DNA from: JAPOXR01 sp964291445
GTDB taxonomy: Bacteria; Pseudomonadota; Alphaproteobacteria; Rhodobacterales; Rhodobacteraceae
Direction of reading: 5' to 3'
Assembly (NCBI GenBank): GCA_964291445.2
Contig: OZ219862.1
Location: 124,001-188,000, forward strand
DNA: 64,000 nt
In this document: piece by piece, positions 8,841-17,657 of the stretch
Position numbering within the stretch: the first letter of the stretch is position 1
Layout: every line of letters starts with the position of its first letter
Translations under genes and position numbers: made by a program
Notes under the pieces: generated by a model
What the model saw: the letters and a program-made list of their open reading frames with translations, nothing else
Databases searched by the model: none
What the model was told of the DNA's origin: nothing

Positions 8841-10385
8841 TCAGGCGAAGCTGTCGGGGTATATCTCTCGGCGCCGGGCCATGAAATCCTGCAGCGACTC
8901 CTCGATTGCCGGGTCCAGCGGCGGCTGCTGGTAGTTGGTCAGCAAATGACTGACCCGCTTGTTGGCCAGCAGCTGGGTGTCGGGGCTGCCCCGGTCCTGC
9001 CAGGTCTCGAACGGCGCGTAGTCGAGCATCTCGGTCCGCCAGAACGCCGATTTGAAATTCGCCTGGGTATGGGCGCAGCCGAGATAGTGTCCGCCCGGTC
9101 CGACCTCGTGCACGGCATCGAGCGCCTGCCCGTTGTCGCTCAGGTCGACCGCCTCTGCCAGCCGGTGGAAGATCCCGAGTTGATCGGCATCCATGACGAA
9201 TTTCTCGTATGATGATACCAGGCCGCCCTCGAGCCAGCCGCAGGCATGCAACATGAAATTCACACCGCCATAAAATGCGGCATTGAGGGTGTTGGAGGTC
9301 TCGTACGCGGCCTGAGCATCGGGCAGCTTGGAGCCGCACAGCGCCCCTCCGGACCGGTACGGAAGGTTCATGCGGCGGGCCAGTTGCCCGGCCCCGTAGA
9401 CGATCTGGCTGGCTTCCGGGGTGCCGAAGGTTGGCGCGCCCGAATTCATGTCGATCGACATCACGAATGCGCCGAATACCACCGGCGCCCCCGGCCGGAC
9501 CAGCTGGTTGTAGGCGACGCCAGCCAGCACCTCGGCCAGCACCTGGGTCAGCGTGCCGGCAATGGTGACCGGCGCCATGGCGCCGCCGACGATGAATGGC
9601 GAGACGATGCAGGCCTGGTTGGCTTCGGCATAGACCTCCATCGCCCCCATCATCATGGCATCGAATGTCAGCGGCGAGTTGATGTTGATCAGTGAAATCA
9701 GCGCCGCATTTTCCGCCACGAACTCCTTGCCGAACAGCAGCCGGGCCATCTCGACCGAATCCTCGGCCCGGCATGGCTCGGTCACGGAACCCATGAACGG
9801 CTTGTCCGACAGCGAGATATGGGCGTGCAGCATGTCCAGGTGGCGCTTGCTGACCGGAATGTCGGTTGGCTCGCAGACGGTGCCGCCGGAATGGTGCAGC
9901 CATTGCGACATGTAGCCAAGCCTGACCAGGTTGCGAAAATCCTTGATGGTGGCGTAGCGACGCCCGTTTTCGAGGTCGCGCACGAAAGGTGGTCCATAGA
10001 CCGGCGCCATGACCAGGCCTCGCCCTCCGATCTTGACCGACCGTTCGGGATTGCGGGCGTGCTGGACAAAGGATGACGGAGCCGTCGAGCACAGGCTCCT
10101 TGCCAGCCCCCGGGGGATTCGAACCCGGTCTCCATCTATGTCGGCCCCGGCCTGGCGCCAGAGTTCAAGTGCACGCGGATTATCCGAAAAGGTGACACCC
10201 ACCTCCTCGAGAATCCTGTCGGCATTGTTTTCGATGATCTCGATCGCCTCGTCGGTCAGGATCTCGAAATTGGGCACGTTCCGCTCGATGAACTTCCTGA
10301 CCTCGACGGTGATGCGAGTCCGCTCGCTTCGTCGTGCTGCCCCGCCGCCCCGGCGCCGGCGTGAGGAATTTTCGTTGCCTGTCAT
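8841..10385 (-). CDS. MttB-family (trimethylamine methyltransferase-like) methyltransferase, no pyrrolysine
   Basis: 514-residue member of the MttB superfamily, TIM-barrel enzymes that transfer a methyl group from a quaternary or tertiary amine to a corrinoid protein. After a basic, low-complexity N-terminus (SSRRRRGGGAARRSERTR), family wording follows: ILEEVGVTFSDNPRALELWR, SVTEPCRAEDSVEMARLLFG and CGWLEGGLVSSYEKFVMDAD. The frame has no internal TAG, so it is not a pyrrolysine trimethylamine methyltransferase. Non-pyrrolysine members such as MtgB demethylate glycine betaine; the substrate here is unknown. No corrinoid protein gene is adjacent; the nearest is at 46948-47655. A long antisense-frame ORF across it is a shadow. 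Confidence 0.85.
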   Translation of the reverse strand: MTGNENSSRRRRGGGAARRSERTRITVEVRKFIERNVPNFEILTDEAIEIIENNADRILEEVGVTFSDNPRALELWRQAGADIDGDRVRIPRGLARSLCSTAPSSFVQHARNPERSVKIGGRGLVMAPVYGPPFVRDLENGRRYATIKDFRNLVRLGYMSQWLHHSGGTVCEPTDIPVSKRHLDMLHAHISLSDKPFMGSVTEPCRAEDSVEMARLLFGKEFVAENAALISLININSPLTFDAMMMGAMEVYAEANQACIVSPFIVGGAMAPVTIAGTLTQVLAEVLAGVAYNQLVRPGAPVVFGAFVMSIDMNSGAPTFGTPEASQIVYGAGQLARRMNLPYRSGGALCGSKLPDAQAAYETSNTLNAAFYGGVNFMLHACGWLEGGLVSSYEKFVMDADQLGIFHRLAEAVDLSDNGQALDAVHEVGPGGHYLGCAHTQANFKSAFWRTEMLDYAPFETWQDRGSPDTQLLANKRVSHLLTNYQQPPLDPAIEESLQDFMARRREIYPDSFA

Positions 10386-10596
10386 GATTCATCACCCCCG
10401 GTAAGCTTCGGGCTGCAATCCGCAATCGCGAACGCCGCACATTGCCCTATCTGCACATTTTCCGAATGGCGGCAATGAATTCAATCCAGCAAGCCTGCCG
10501 ACAACTGGAAGTCGATCAGTGAATCAATTACTGCTTGCGCCGACCGGCATGCCGCTTTGCACCGTGATCGGTCCGGCATTCAGCAATGAGGACATC

Positions 10597-12156
10597 GTGG
10601 ATCTCCAGCGGCTGTTGATTATCGATTTCGGAAGCCAGGTCACCCAGTTGATTGCCAGGCGTTTGCGCGAAATCGGTGTCTATTGCGAGATCCACCCGTA
10701 CCAGAAGGTTACCCCGGAATTCGTCCTGGACCGTTTCCGCCCGATGGCGGTCATCCTGTCAGGCGGGCCGGCAAGCGCAGCCGAGCCGGGACACCCTCGC
10801 CCGCCAGCCGAGATCTATGATTTGGGAATCCCGGTGCTTGGAATCTGTTATGGCCAGCAGGTCATGATGGCGCAGCTTGGCGGTGTCGTCGAACAGGGTC
10901 AGCATCGTGAGTTCGGGCGGGCGGTCGTCACCGCCGTGCCGGACCAGGGCGATGACGGCCTGCTATACCAGCTGTTCGAGGATGGTGGCGAGACGGTGTG
11001 GATGTCGCATGGCGACCGCGTGTCCAGCATGGCGCCGGGCTTCAAGCCGATTGGCAGTTCGCCGAACGCGCCGCTGGCCATTGTCGCCGACCACGAGCGA
11101 AAATTCTACGGATTGCAGTTTCACCCCGAGGTTCATCACACCCCGAATGGAGGTCGGTTCCTTCGAAATTTCGTAAGGATTGCCGGCTTCGACTGCTCAT
11201 GGTCCATGGCCGCCTTTCGTGACCAGGCGCTGACGAGGATAAGGAGGCAGGTCGGCGATTCCAGGGTGGTGTGCGGATTGTCGGGCGGCGTTGATTCCTC
11301 GGTCACGGCATTGTTGCTGCACAAGGCGATTCCCGACCAGGTGACCTGCGTATTCGTGGATCACGGCCTGTTGCGAAAATCCGAGGCCGAGCAGGTGGTG
11401 TCGATGTTTCGTGGCCAGTTCAACATTCCGCTGGTTCATGTGGAGGCGGCCGACCGCTTCCTGTCCGGAATTGCCGGCCTGACCGACCCCGAGGACAAGC
11501 GCAAGACCATCGGCCGGTTGTTTGTCGACGTCTTTACCGAGATCGCCGGCACGCTGGAGGGCGCCGAGTTTCTCGCCCAAGGAACTCTCTACCCCGATGT
11601 CATCGAATCGGTCAGCGTCACCGGCGGCCCGTCGGCGACGATCAAGTCGCACCACAATGTCGGAGGATTGCCCGAGCAGCTTGGACTGAAACTCGTGGAG
11701 CCGCTGCGCGAGTTGTTCAAGGACGAGGTCCGGGAGCTTGGCCGACAGCTCGGGTTGCCAGAGGAATTTGTCGGCCGCCATCCCTTTCCCGGCCCCGGCC
11801 TGGCAATTCGCTGCTGCGGCGAGATCACCGCCGAACGCCTGCACCTGCTGCGTGAAGCCGATGCAGTATTCATCGACCAGATCAGGTCCCACGGTCTTTA
11901 CGACCAGATTTGGCAGGCCTTCGCGGTATTGCTTCCGGTTCGCACCGTCGGGGTCATGGGGGACAACAGGACCTATGATCTTGTCTGCGGCCTTCGGGCG
12001 GTGACCAGCGTCGATGGCATGACCGCTGATTTCTTCGATTTCAACCACCAGTTCCTGTCGGAGACCGCCAACCGGATCGTCAACGAGGTCCCGGGCATCA
12101 ACCGCGTGGTCTACGACGTCACCTCCAAGCCCCCGGGAACCATCGAGTGGGAATAA
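10597..12156 (+). CDS. guaA: GMP synthase (glutamine-hydrolysing)
   Basis: Converts XMP to GMP with glutamine and ATP; final step of guanine nucleotide synthesis. 519 residues from the chosen GTG. The class I amidotransferase domain starts LLIIDFGSQVTQLIARRLRE and has the nucleophile in GICYGQQVMMAQLGG (about residue 85) and HPEVHHT. The ATP-pyrophosphatase domain has its P-loop LSGGVDSS at about residue 228, and the dimerisation domain ends PPGTIEWE. The frame is open from a GTG at 10519 and also has an ATG at 10549, which would add 26 or 16 residues not found in the family. The GTG at 10597 has GAGGA four bases upstream and gives the usual length. The exact start is uncertain. Confidence 0.95.
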   Translation: MDLQRLLIIDFGSQVTQLIARRLREIGVYCEIHPYQKVTPEFVLDRFRPMAVILSGGPASAAEPGHPRPPAEIYDLGIPVLGICYGQQVMMAQLGGVVEQGQHREFGRAVVTAVPDQGDDGLLYQLFEDGGETVWMSHGDRVSSMAPGFKPIGSSPNAPLAIVADHERKFYGLQFHPEVHHTPNGGRFLRNFVRIAGFDCSWSMAAFRDQALTRIRRQVGDSRVVCGLSGGVDSSVTALLLHKAIPDQVTCVFVDHGLLRKSEAEQVVSMFRGQFNIPLVHVEAADRFLSGIAGLTDPEDKRKTIGRLFVDVFTEIAGTLEGAEFLAQGTLYPDVIESVSVTGGPSATIKSHHNVGGLPEQLGLKLVEPLRELFKDEVRELGRQLGLPEEFVGRHPFPGPGLAIRCCGEITAERLHLLREADAVFIDQIRSHGLYDQIWQAFAVLLPVRTVGVMGDNRTYDLVCGLRAVTSVDGMTADFFDFNHQFLSETANRIVNEVPGINRVVYDVTSKPPGTIEWE

Positions 12157-12659
12157 GCCAGGCGCAATGGTGATGCCGGATCCATCCCAAAATTCAATAC
12201 CGGTTCCGCACCGAGCAAGACAGGATCCCGTCTCGCGCAGCGCTCAAGAGGCGAATGGAATAACCAAGTTGTCGCAGGCATCGGACCAGGCGCGTCCAGG
12301 CAGGCACGGGTGCAAGCCGGAGGCACCCAGGGCAGTGAACATGTCTGGCCTGAGCCGCAGACTGGCTGCAGAAGCCATTGGATCCGCCATCCCCGTCGGT
12401 AACCGATGGCGTGGACGCCCCCTCCGAACGGCGCCGCCCTGCGCCGGAGAAAACGCCAGATCAGCTGCGCGCAAAATCGACAGGGGACACGTCGTTGGAA
12501 CACACACCCATCATCGGCACCGACATTTCAAAGCGACGATCACACCCGTCCCCGGCGTTGCCCTGGCATCGACGAATACGGACGACATGGGGATTGTCGA
12601 AACTGTCCGTTTAGGTCTACCATCGACATACCACTTCCAACAGACCAAGGATTAACGCC
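12157..12659. other. Intergenic stretch, no supportable gene
   Basis: About 500 bases between guaA and the secreted protein gene. Open frames cross it on both strands but none has a recognisable domain, a ribosome-binding site or protein-like composition. Near 12495-12540 a plus-strand frame reads EHTPIIGTDISKRR, faintly like the start of an IS110-type transposase. It fits the decayed mobile DNA that follows but is too short to call. Confidence 0.4.
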
Positions 12660-13199
12660 ATGTCGTTCAGCAGAGGAATTACGGTACTGTTCATGTCCTT
12701 CGGGATCATGTGCGCCGGCCCGGCCGCCGCCGAAACCGGCAGCTTCACGTCGGTTTCGAGCATGACCGGCGGTTACACCGCGATCGCCCACATGGACGGA
12801 ACGATCTTCGGCGGCGCCTCGGAGGGTACGAGCACCGTCGTCAGGAGTAGCGGCGGACCCTTCGTCGAGGGGGGATCCAGCCGGGTGACGTGCATCGTGC
12901 ATGGAAAGGGTTCGGCCGCGGGCACCGAGCTCGAGGCGGCCTGCACCGTGACGGCCCCCTCGGGCGACAAGCAGTTCTGGAATTCGAGGAGAAGCGCAGG
13001 TGACGTCGCCCAGGGCGGAGGTGGGGCGGGACGCCTCGAGATGCTGGGCGGGACCGGCAGGTTCGAAGGCGTCACGGGTTCGTGCTCCTACCAGGCGGAT
13101 TACCTGACGAACGAACTAGTGCCCGCCAGAGAACCCCCCTTGCGGCAAACTCCAGCCCCAAATTCACCCGGCCTGACCGCCGGTAATCGACTGATCTGA
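12660..13199 (+). CDS. Secreted protein of unknown function, C-terminus probably altered
   Basis: 179 residues starting with a Sec signal peptide (hydrophobic core ITVLFMSFGIMCAGPAAA, likely cut after AAA). The mature part is rich in Gly, Ser and Thr and contains LEMLGGTGRFEGVTGSC, a pattern common in small secreted beta-barrel proteins of the allene-oxide-cyclase-like or dirigent-like type; that link is only suggestive. After SCSYQADYL the sequence turns into a proline-rich tail (PPLRQTPAPNSPG) unlike the preceding domain. This fits truncation by the insertion-sequence debris that follows. Promoter and partners are not evident. The gene may be a relic. Confidence 0.55.
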   Translation: MSFSRGITVLFMSFGIMCAGPAAAETGSFTSVSSMTGGYTAIAHMDGTIFGGASEGTSTVVRSSGGPFVEGGSSRVTCIVHGKGSAAGTELEAACTVTAPSGDKQFWNSRRSAGDVAQGGGGAGRLEMLGGTGRFEGVTGSCSYQADYLTNELVPAREPPLRQTPAPNSPGLTAGNRLI

Positions 13200-13271
13200 C
13201 GCCGATCCGCACCGGCAGCAGATGTCCTGCCCCCGGCAGCAATTTCGGCGGCTCCAGACAAGGCTGACCAC

Positions 13272-13299
13272 TGCTCCTGGTCCGTTGGGACCAGGAGCA
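13272..13299. terminator. Perfect 12-bp hairpin between secreted gene and transposase relic
   Basis: TGCTCCTGGTCC / GGACCAGGAGCA with a GTTG loop. It lies just past the 3' end of the minus-strand transposase relic and about 70 bases after the secreted protein gene. It may terminate either transcript or belong to the insertion-sequence end. Confidence 0.5.
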
Positions 13300-13320
13300 T
13301 CGCCGAATTCAGCGGATGCC

Positions 13321-14570
13321 TCAGGCGGCGAGGCGGTGTTTGAGCCGGTCGATGCCTGCCGGCGCAGCAGGAGCCCGATGCGGTGGATGTTCATGGCCAC
13401 CACCGACAGCGCCACCGCCCGGGCAAAGCCGCCCGCACCGCGTGACCCAGATTATTGATCGCCGATTCCACCGCCGGGTGCTTGCGGCGCATGGCCACGA
13501 ACTCGCTGCCAGCCTCCCGCTCCTGCTCGGCCTTGTTCCGGTATCCCTTCTTCGGCAGCACATTCAGGTCGAGCAATTCGCAGCCGGCCGGCGGGACTGT
13601 GGAAGCCGCGAAGCTCACTGCCCTGGATCAGGATGCCGCGCCTGTGCCGCCGCCACCATCGGGCGTGTCATCACTGCCCTGACCTGGTGGTGCAGCACGA
13701 AGCCGTATTCATTGCAGACCGGGAGACCGAACTCGACCGGGCAGCCGGCTTGCCCTTTCCACCTGGTATGACGAATATCGAGAACACCTTCTCGCCATGC
13801 GGGATGGTCTCATCAAGGAGCAGGCGGCGCCGGGTCTGATCTGCCTGCCGCTCGGCATGGGCCAAGTCGCTGATGGCGCGGATGTTGATGCCCCTCTGCT
13901 GAAGGGCAGGGAATGTCGCCCCGGCCCGCTCGATCAGCTGCCGGCAGCAATCCAGATTAGGCCTCTATGTTCCGGCCGGGCCCGCCGGGTCCGGCGGACT
14001 GTACCGGCCCTTCAGCTGCGGGACAGATGCTTCCATTGGCGCCAGCCATCGGCGGCGATGGCGGTCCTGCCGGCCGGATGAGGCAGCGCATGGCGTCCCA
14101 CAGCAGGCTGACATCGGTGGGGTAATGGACATCCTTGGCGACGAAGGATCAACGCGCGGAGGGCGCGCCAGGCTTTTTTCTTCGCACCGGCAGGGCATTG
14201 ACCTCGATCAGCAATTCCGGGCTCATGAGGGAGACATTGCCCACGATCGTCTGCAGCTCGTACTGGTAGTCGTCCCAGGCCTGGATGGCAGCGGAGTGTC
14301 TGGTGCTGGTTCACCGGCAGGCGGTCGAAATCGCAGCCCAGACCCTGCTTGATCACGCCCATCACCAGGATGCGCCACATCTCCATGCCCGGCCGTCCGG
14401 TCTTCCGGCTGGTGCCGGGAAGGATGTACCGGTGCAAACAGCCGCTGGCGGAACTTCGCATCGGAATAGAGATGCTGAAGCCCGATCAAGAGGGCCGGGG
14501 TCATCCCGCATCGAGCCTGATCGTCCTCGATGCGGATCTCGCCGAAGGGCTGGGGATTGCGCTGTCGCAT
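13321..14570 (-). pseudogene. Decayed ISNCY-type transposase
   Basis: Fragments in different minus-strand frames line up, in order, with one transposase of roughly 420 residues. N-terminal pieces include TPALLIGLQHLYSDAKFRQR (start near 14570) and ILPGTSRKTGRPGMEMWRIL; then VMGVIKQGLGCDF, then DETIPHGEKVFSIF near 13800. C-terminal pieces are KHPAVESAINNLGH near 13470 and MALSVVAMNIHRIGLLLRR near 13400. The wording matches ISNCY-family transposases as I know them. At least four frame changes interrupt it, so it cannot be active. I could not identify convincing terminal inverted repeats. Confidence 0.8.
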
Positions 14571-14802
14571 GCTGCCTCGTGAAGATTGGCCGAAATCGGG
14601 CAGAATTGGCGGGAAATGGCCCGAAACCGGCCTGTTCTCCCGATTCTTGCAGCATAATATCCAATTAAGTCAACCACTGGGCTGGCGGGCACGAACTATA
14701 CGTCACCCGGGCCGATTGCACCTGGCAGCGCTAGCTGTAGCAGCTTGAGACCATCCGGTCTGGCCGGTCATGTCCTGCCTGATGCGAATTCGACCGGTGG
14801 GC

Positions 14803-15503
14803 TGCTTGCGCAACAAATGACTATGCTGGTCAGCGATGGCTACGGCCTGTGAGGCCTATGTTGCCATTCGCCAGGAGATGGTGAAGCAGCAAAACTGCTG
14901 GGCGCATACCCGCCGCAAGTTCGAGGAACAACTGGCGACATCGCAGCTGGCCGCCGAGGCGCTGGCGCTGATCGCGCCGATCACCGCCATCGAGGACGAG
15001 ATTGATGGCGAGCCGCCGGGCGTTCGTCTCGAGGCGCGGCGCCGCCGGAGCCGCCCGCTGGTCGATGCATTCTGGGTGTGGTGCAAGGAGCGGCAGGAGG
15101 ACCCGGCGCTGACGCCGAAGCATCCTACGCCCAAGCAGTCGGCCATGCCACTGCCCGGCAGGCAACGCTGGAGGTGTTCCTCGATGACCCGGACGTGCCG
15201 GTTGTGAGCGACGTGGAGCGCCAGCTGCGCGGCATCAGGCCGGGACAGAAGAACTGGCTGTCCGGGGAGCCGAGATCGGTGCCCGGAATGTGGGTATCGC
15301 GGGCAGCTTCGCCGCCACCTGCCGGATGCAGGGCACCCATACCCGCATCTGGCTGACCGATGTGCTCATCCGCGCAGGTACCCCATCCGGGCGGCCGGGC
15401 ATCCGAGCTGACGCCGCGGCGCTGGGCCGAGCTGTTTGCCGACAATCCGATGACCTCTGATGTCGCCGGCATGTGGCGTCACGCCGCCAGCGGCAACACA
15501 TAG
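14803..15503 (+). pseudogene. Decayed IS66-family transposase fragment (C-terminal part)
   Basis: Plus-strand fragments in three frames give the C-terminal half of an IS66 transposase: QEMVKQQNCWAHTRRKFEEQ near 14870, then DVERQLRGIRPGQKNWL near 15210, then GIAGSFAATCRMQGTHTRIW near 15300, then ASELTPRRWAELFADNPMTS and WRHAASGNT followed by TAG at 15501. The 5' half of the gene and the accessory IS66 orfs are missing. It lies directly beside the ISNCY relic in the opposite orientation, so the area has been hit by more than one element. Confidence 0.82.
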
Positions 15504-15661
15504 CGATGGCCTCCAGGCAGCCTGCGGGTCAAACAGCAAGGTTGCGGCTTTCTGCGAATGGGTGTTGAGTCATTTGTCGTTGAGGCCCGCCGGGACGGTT
15601 TGATCCCGGATGGTGAAATCACCCTGCGGATGGTTGGCGATGAGATGCGTGCTTCCCGACA

Positions 15662-16594
15662 ATGTGGCGTTCCGAGGATCTTCCGCTGACCCGGCCTGAT
15701 TCTGAACATTCCAGCTCCACGCTTCAGTCTCCGGCCAGGGCCGGCTTGTGGATGATGGGCACCGTCTGCTCGTTTTCGGTGATGGCCGTCGCCGGTCGGG
15801 AGGCCAGCGTTGAGCTCGATACCTTTGAGATCATGACCTACAGGTCGATCGGCGGTATCATCATCGTGCTGGTGATGGCCATGCTGTCGGGCCGCCTGAA
15901 CAGCATCAACACCACGTCGCTGCCGCTGCACCTGGCCAGGAACGTAATGCATTTTGCCGCAACCAATTTCTGGCTGGTGGCGGTGGCAACCATCCCGCTG
16001 GCGCAGGTGTTTGCGTTCGAATTCTCGACGCCGATTTGGGCGGCGGTGATGGCGGCAGTTTTCCTCGGCGAGCGCCTGACCGGCAGAAGGGTGCTGACGC
16101 TGATGGCCGGGTTCTCGGGAATACTGCTCGTGGCCAGGCCGGGGGTCGGCGAGATATCCCCGGGGGTGTTGGCCGCCATCCTCTGCGCAATCGGATTTGC
16201 CGGCTCGGCAATTGCCACCAGGAAGCTCGTCCGCAACACGGATGTCATCTGCATCCTGTTCTGGATGTCGCTGATGCAGACGATATTCGGCCTGGCAACG
16301 GCAGGTTATGACGGCGACATCACCCTGCCCGCACGGGCGACCATGCTGCCGCTTTGCGCCATCGCCCTGGCAGGAATCTCGGCCCATTATTGCCTGACCA
16401 ACGCACTGAAACTGGCGCCGGCGGCGGTGGCAATGCCTTTCGACTTCCTGCGCCTGCCCGTTATCATGCTGGTCGGCTACCTGTTCTATTCGGAATCGAT
16501 CGACCCTCTGGTGATTGTCGGCGGCGCCATCATCCTGGGCGCCAACTACTTCAACATACGGAGCGAATCCCGTGGCGGCTACCAGGTGCCGTGA
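15662..16594 (+). CDS. EamA/DMT-family membrane transporter
   Basis: 310-residue membrane protein with about 10 hydrophobic helices arranged as two EamA repeats. Typical pieces are LAQVFAFEFSTPIWAAVMAA with FLGERLTGRRVL in the first half, and MPFDFLRLPVIMLVGYLFYS near the end of the second. Such carriers export or import amino acids, nucleotide-sugar-like compounds or other small metabolites; the substrate cannot be inferred. The first helix begins at about residue 28. No ribosome-binding site is visible before the ATG at 15662, so the N-terminal 25 residues are uncertain. It stands alone between the IS66 relic and the P-loop gene. Confidence 0.85.
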   Translation: MWRSEDLPLTRPDSEHSSSTLQSPARAGLWMMGTVCSFSVMAVAGREASVELDTFEIMTYRSIGGIIIVLVMAMLSGRLNSINTTSLPLHLARNVMHFAATNFWLVAVATIPLAQVFAFEFSTPIWAAVMAAVFLGERLTGRRVLTLMAGFSGILLVARPGVGEISPGVLAAILCAIGFAGSAIATRKLVRNTDVICILFWMSLMQTIFGLATAGYDGDITLPARATMLPLCAIALAGISAHYCLTNALKLAPAAVAMPFDFLRLPVIMLVGYLFYSESIDPLVIVGGAIILGANYFNIRSESRGGYQVP

Positions 16595-16762
16595 CCGCGT
16601 GGCCTGACCGGGCATTGGCGGGCGACGGGGCCGGCAGGCCTTGCCGGGTTCCGGCATCGTGCACCGGTTCCGGTCTTGCCGGCGGTGCCACGGGATTGAA
16701 GCCTCATTGATCGCGGCTGCCGGCTGAGTTACTTGAGGCCATTCAGGGCGTGTCGGAAATCC

Positions 16763-17641
16763 ATGATCTACAAGAGCGTTGACGAGTGGATGTCTGCCAG
16801 GAACAAGCGGTTGCTGTTCTTTGGCATGTCAGGCGTGGGCAAGACCCGGATCGCATCGGTCCTGAGGGAGACCGGAAGGTGGTTTCACTACTCGGTCGAT
16901 TACCGGATCGGCACCCGGTACATGGGTGAATACATCGCCGACAACTACAAGCGCGAGGCAATGAAGAATCCGTTCCTTGCCAACCTGCTGAAATCGGATT
17001 CGATCGATATTTCCTCCAACATCACCTTTGGGAACCTGGCGCCGCTATCGACCTATCTGGGCAAGCCGGGGGCAACGACGCGGGGTGGAATTCCCATCGA
17101 CGAGTATCGACGGCGCCAGCATCTGCACCGCGAATCGGAGATCGCCGCCCTCCATGACACCGTCCATTTCATCAGTCGGGCGAACGAGATCTACGACTAC
17201 CCAAATTTTGTCTGCGACACCGGCGGATCGATCTGCGAGGTCATTGATCCATCCGATCCCGATGACGAGTTGCTCTCGGAATTGAGCGAGCACATGCTGC
17301 TGGTCTGGATCCGGGGCGGGCCGGATCATTCTGACCAGTTGATCAGGCGCTTCACGAAGATGCCGAAACCGATGTGCTACCGGTCCGGGTTTCTTGACCG
17401 GAACTGGGACAGATTCCTTGACGAGCGCCGGCTGGTAGATGACGAGGTCGATCCGGACGAGTTCGTGACCTGGATCTATTCGCGGGCGCTGGAGTCACGG
17501 CAGCCGAGATACGAAGCCATGGCCAGGAATTTTGGCGTGACGGTCGATGCCGCCAGCCTGCTCGGGGTGAGTAGCGCCAATGATTGCTGCCGGTTGATTG
17601 CCGAGGCGCTGGAGCATCGATCCTCGGCGAGCGGCGGTTGA
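16763..17641 (+). CDS. P-loop NTPase of unknown function upstream of metA
   Basis: 292-residue protein with a clear Walker A motif, FFGMSGVGKT, at about residues 20-29, followed by RIASVLRETGRWFHYSVDYR, which resembles the substrate-binding start of small-molecule kinases (shikimate or gluconate kinase style). Later motifs include FVCDTGGSICEVIDPSD and MLLVWIRGGPDHSDQLI. I recognise no named family. The ATG at 16763 (MIYKSVDEW) was preferred over an upstream TTG at 16733. It ends 16 bases before metA on the same strand, so the two are probably co-transcribed, and a role connected with homoserine or methionine metabolism is possible but unproven. Confidence 0.8.
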   Translation: MIYKSVDEWMSARNKRLLFFGMSGVGKTRIASVLRETGRWFHYSVDYRIGTRYMGEYIADNYKREAMKNPFLANLLKSDSIDISSNITFGNLAPLSTYLGKPGATTRGGIPIDEYRRRQHLHRESEIAALHDTVHFISRANEIYDYPNFVCDTGGSICEVIDPSDPDDELLSELSEHMLLVWIRGGPDHSDQLIRRFTKMPKPMCYRSGFLDRNWDRFLDERRLVDDEVDPDEFVTWIYSRALESRQPRYEAMARNFGVTVDAASLLGVSSANDCCRLIAEALEHRSSASGG

Positions 17642-17657
17642 GACGGGACGCGGGCTG

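Noticed and set aside
8812..10092. 426-residue open frame overlapping the MttB homologue
   Set aside because: Low-complexity, Arg/Gly/His-rich translation in a shifted frame of a well-supported gene; a shadow produced by high GC.
12495..12540. IS110-type transposase start (EHTPIIGTDISKRR)
   Set aside because: Only about 14 suggestive residues, and the frame turns to nonsense directly afterwards.
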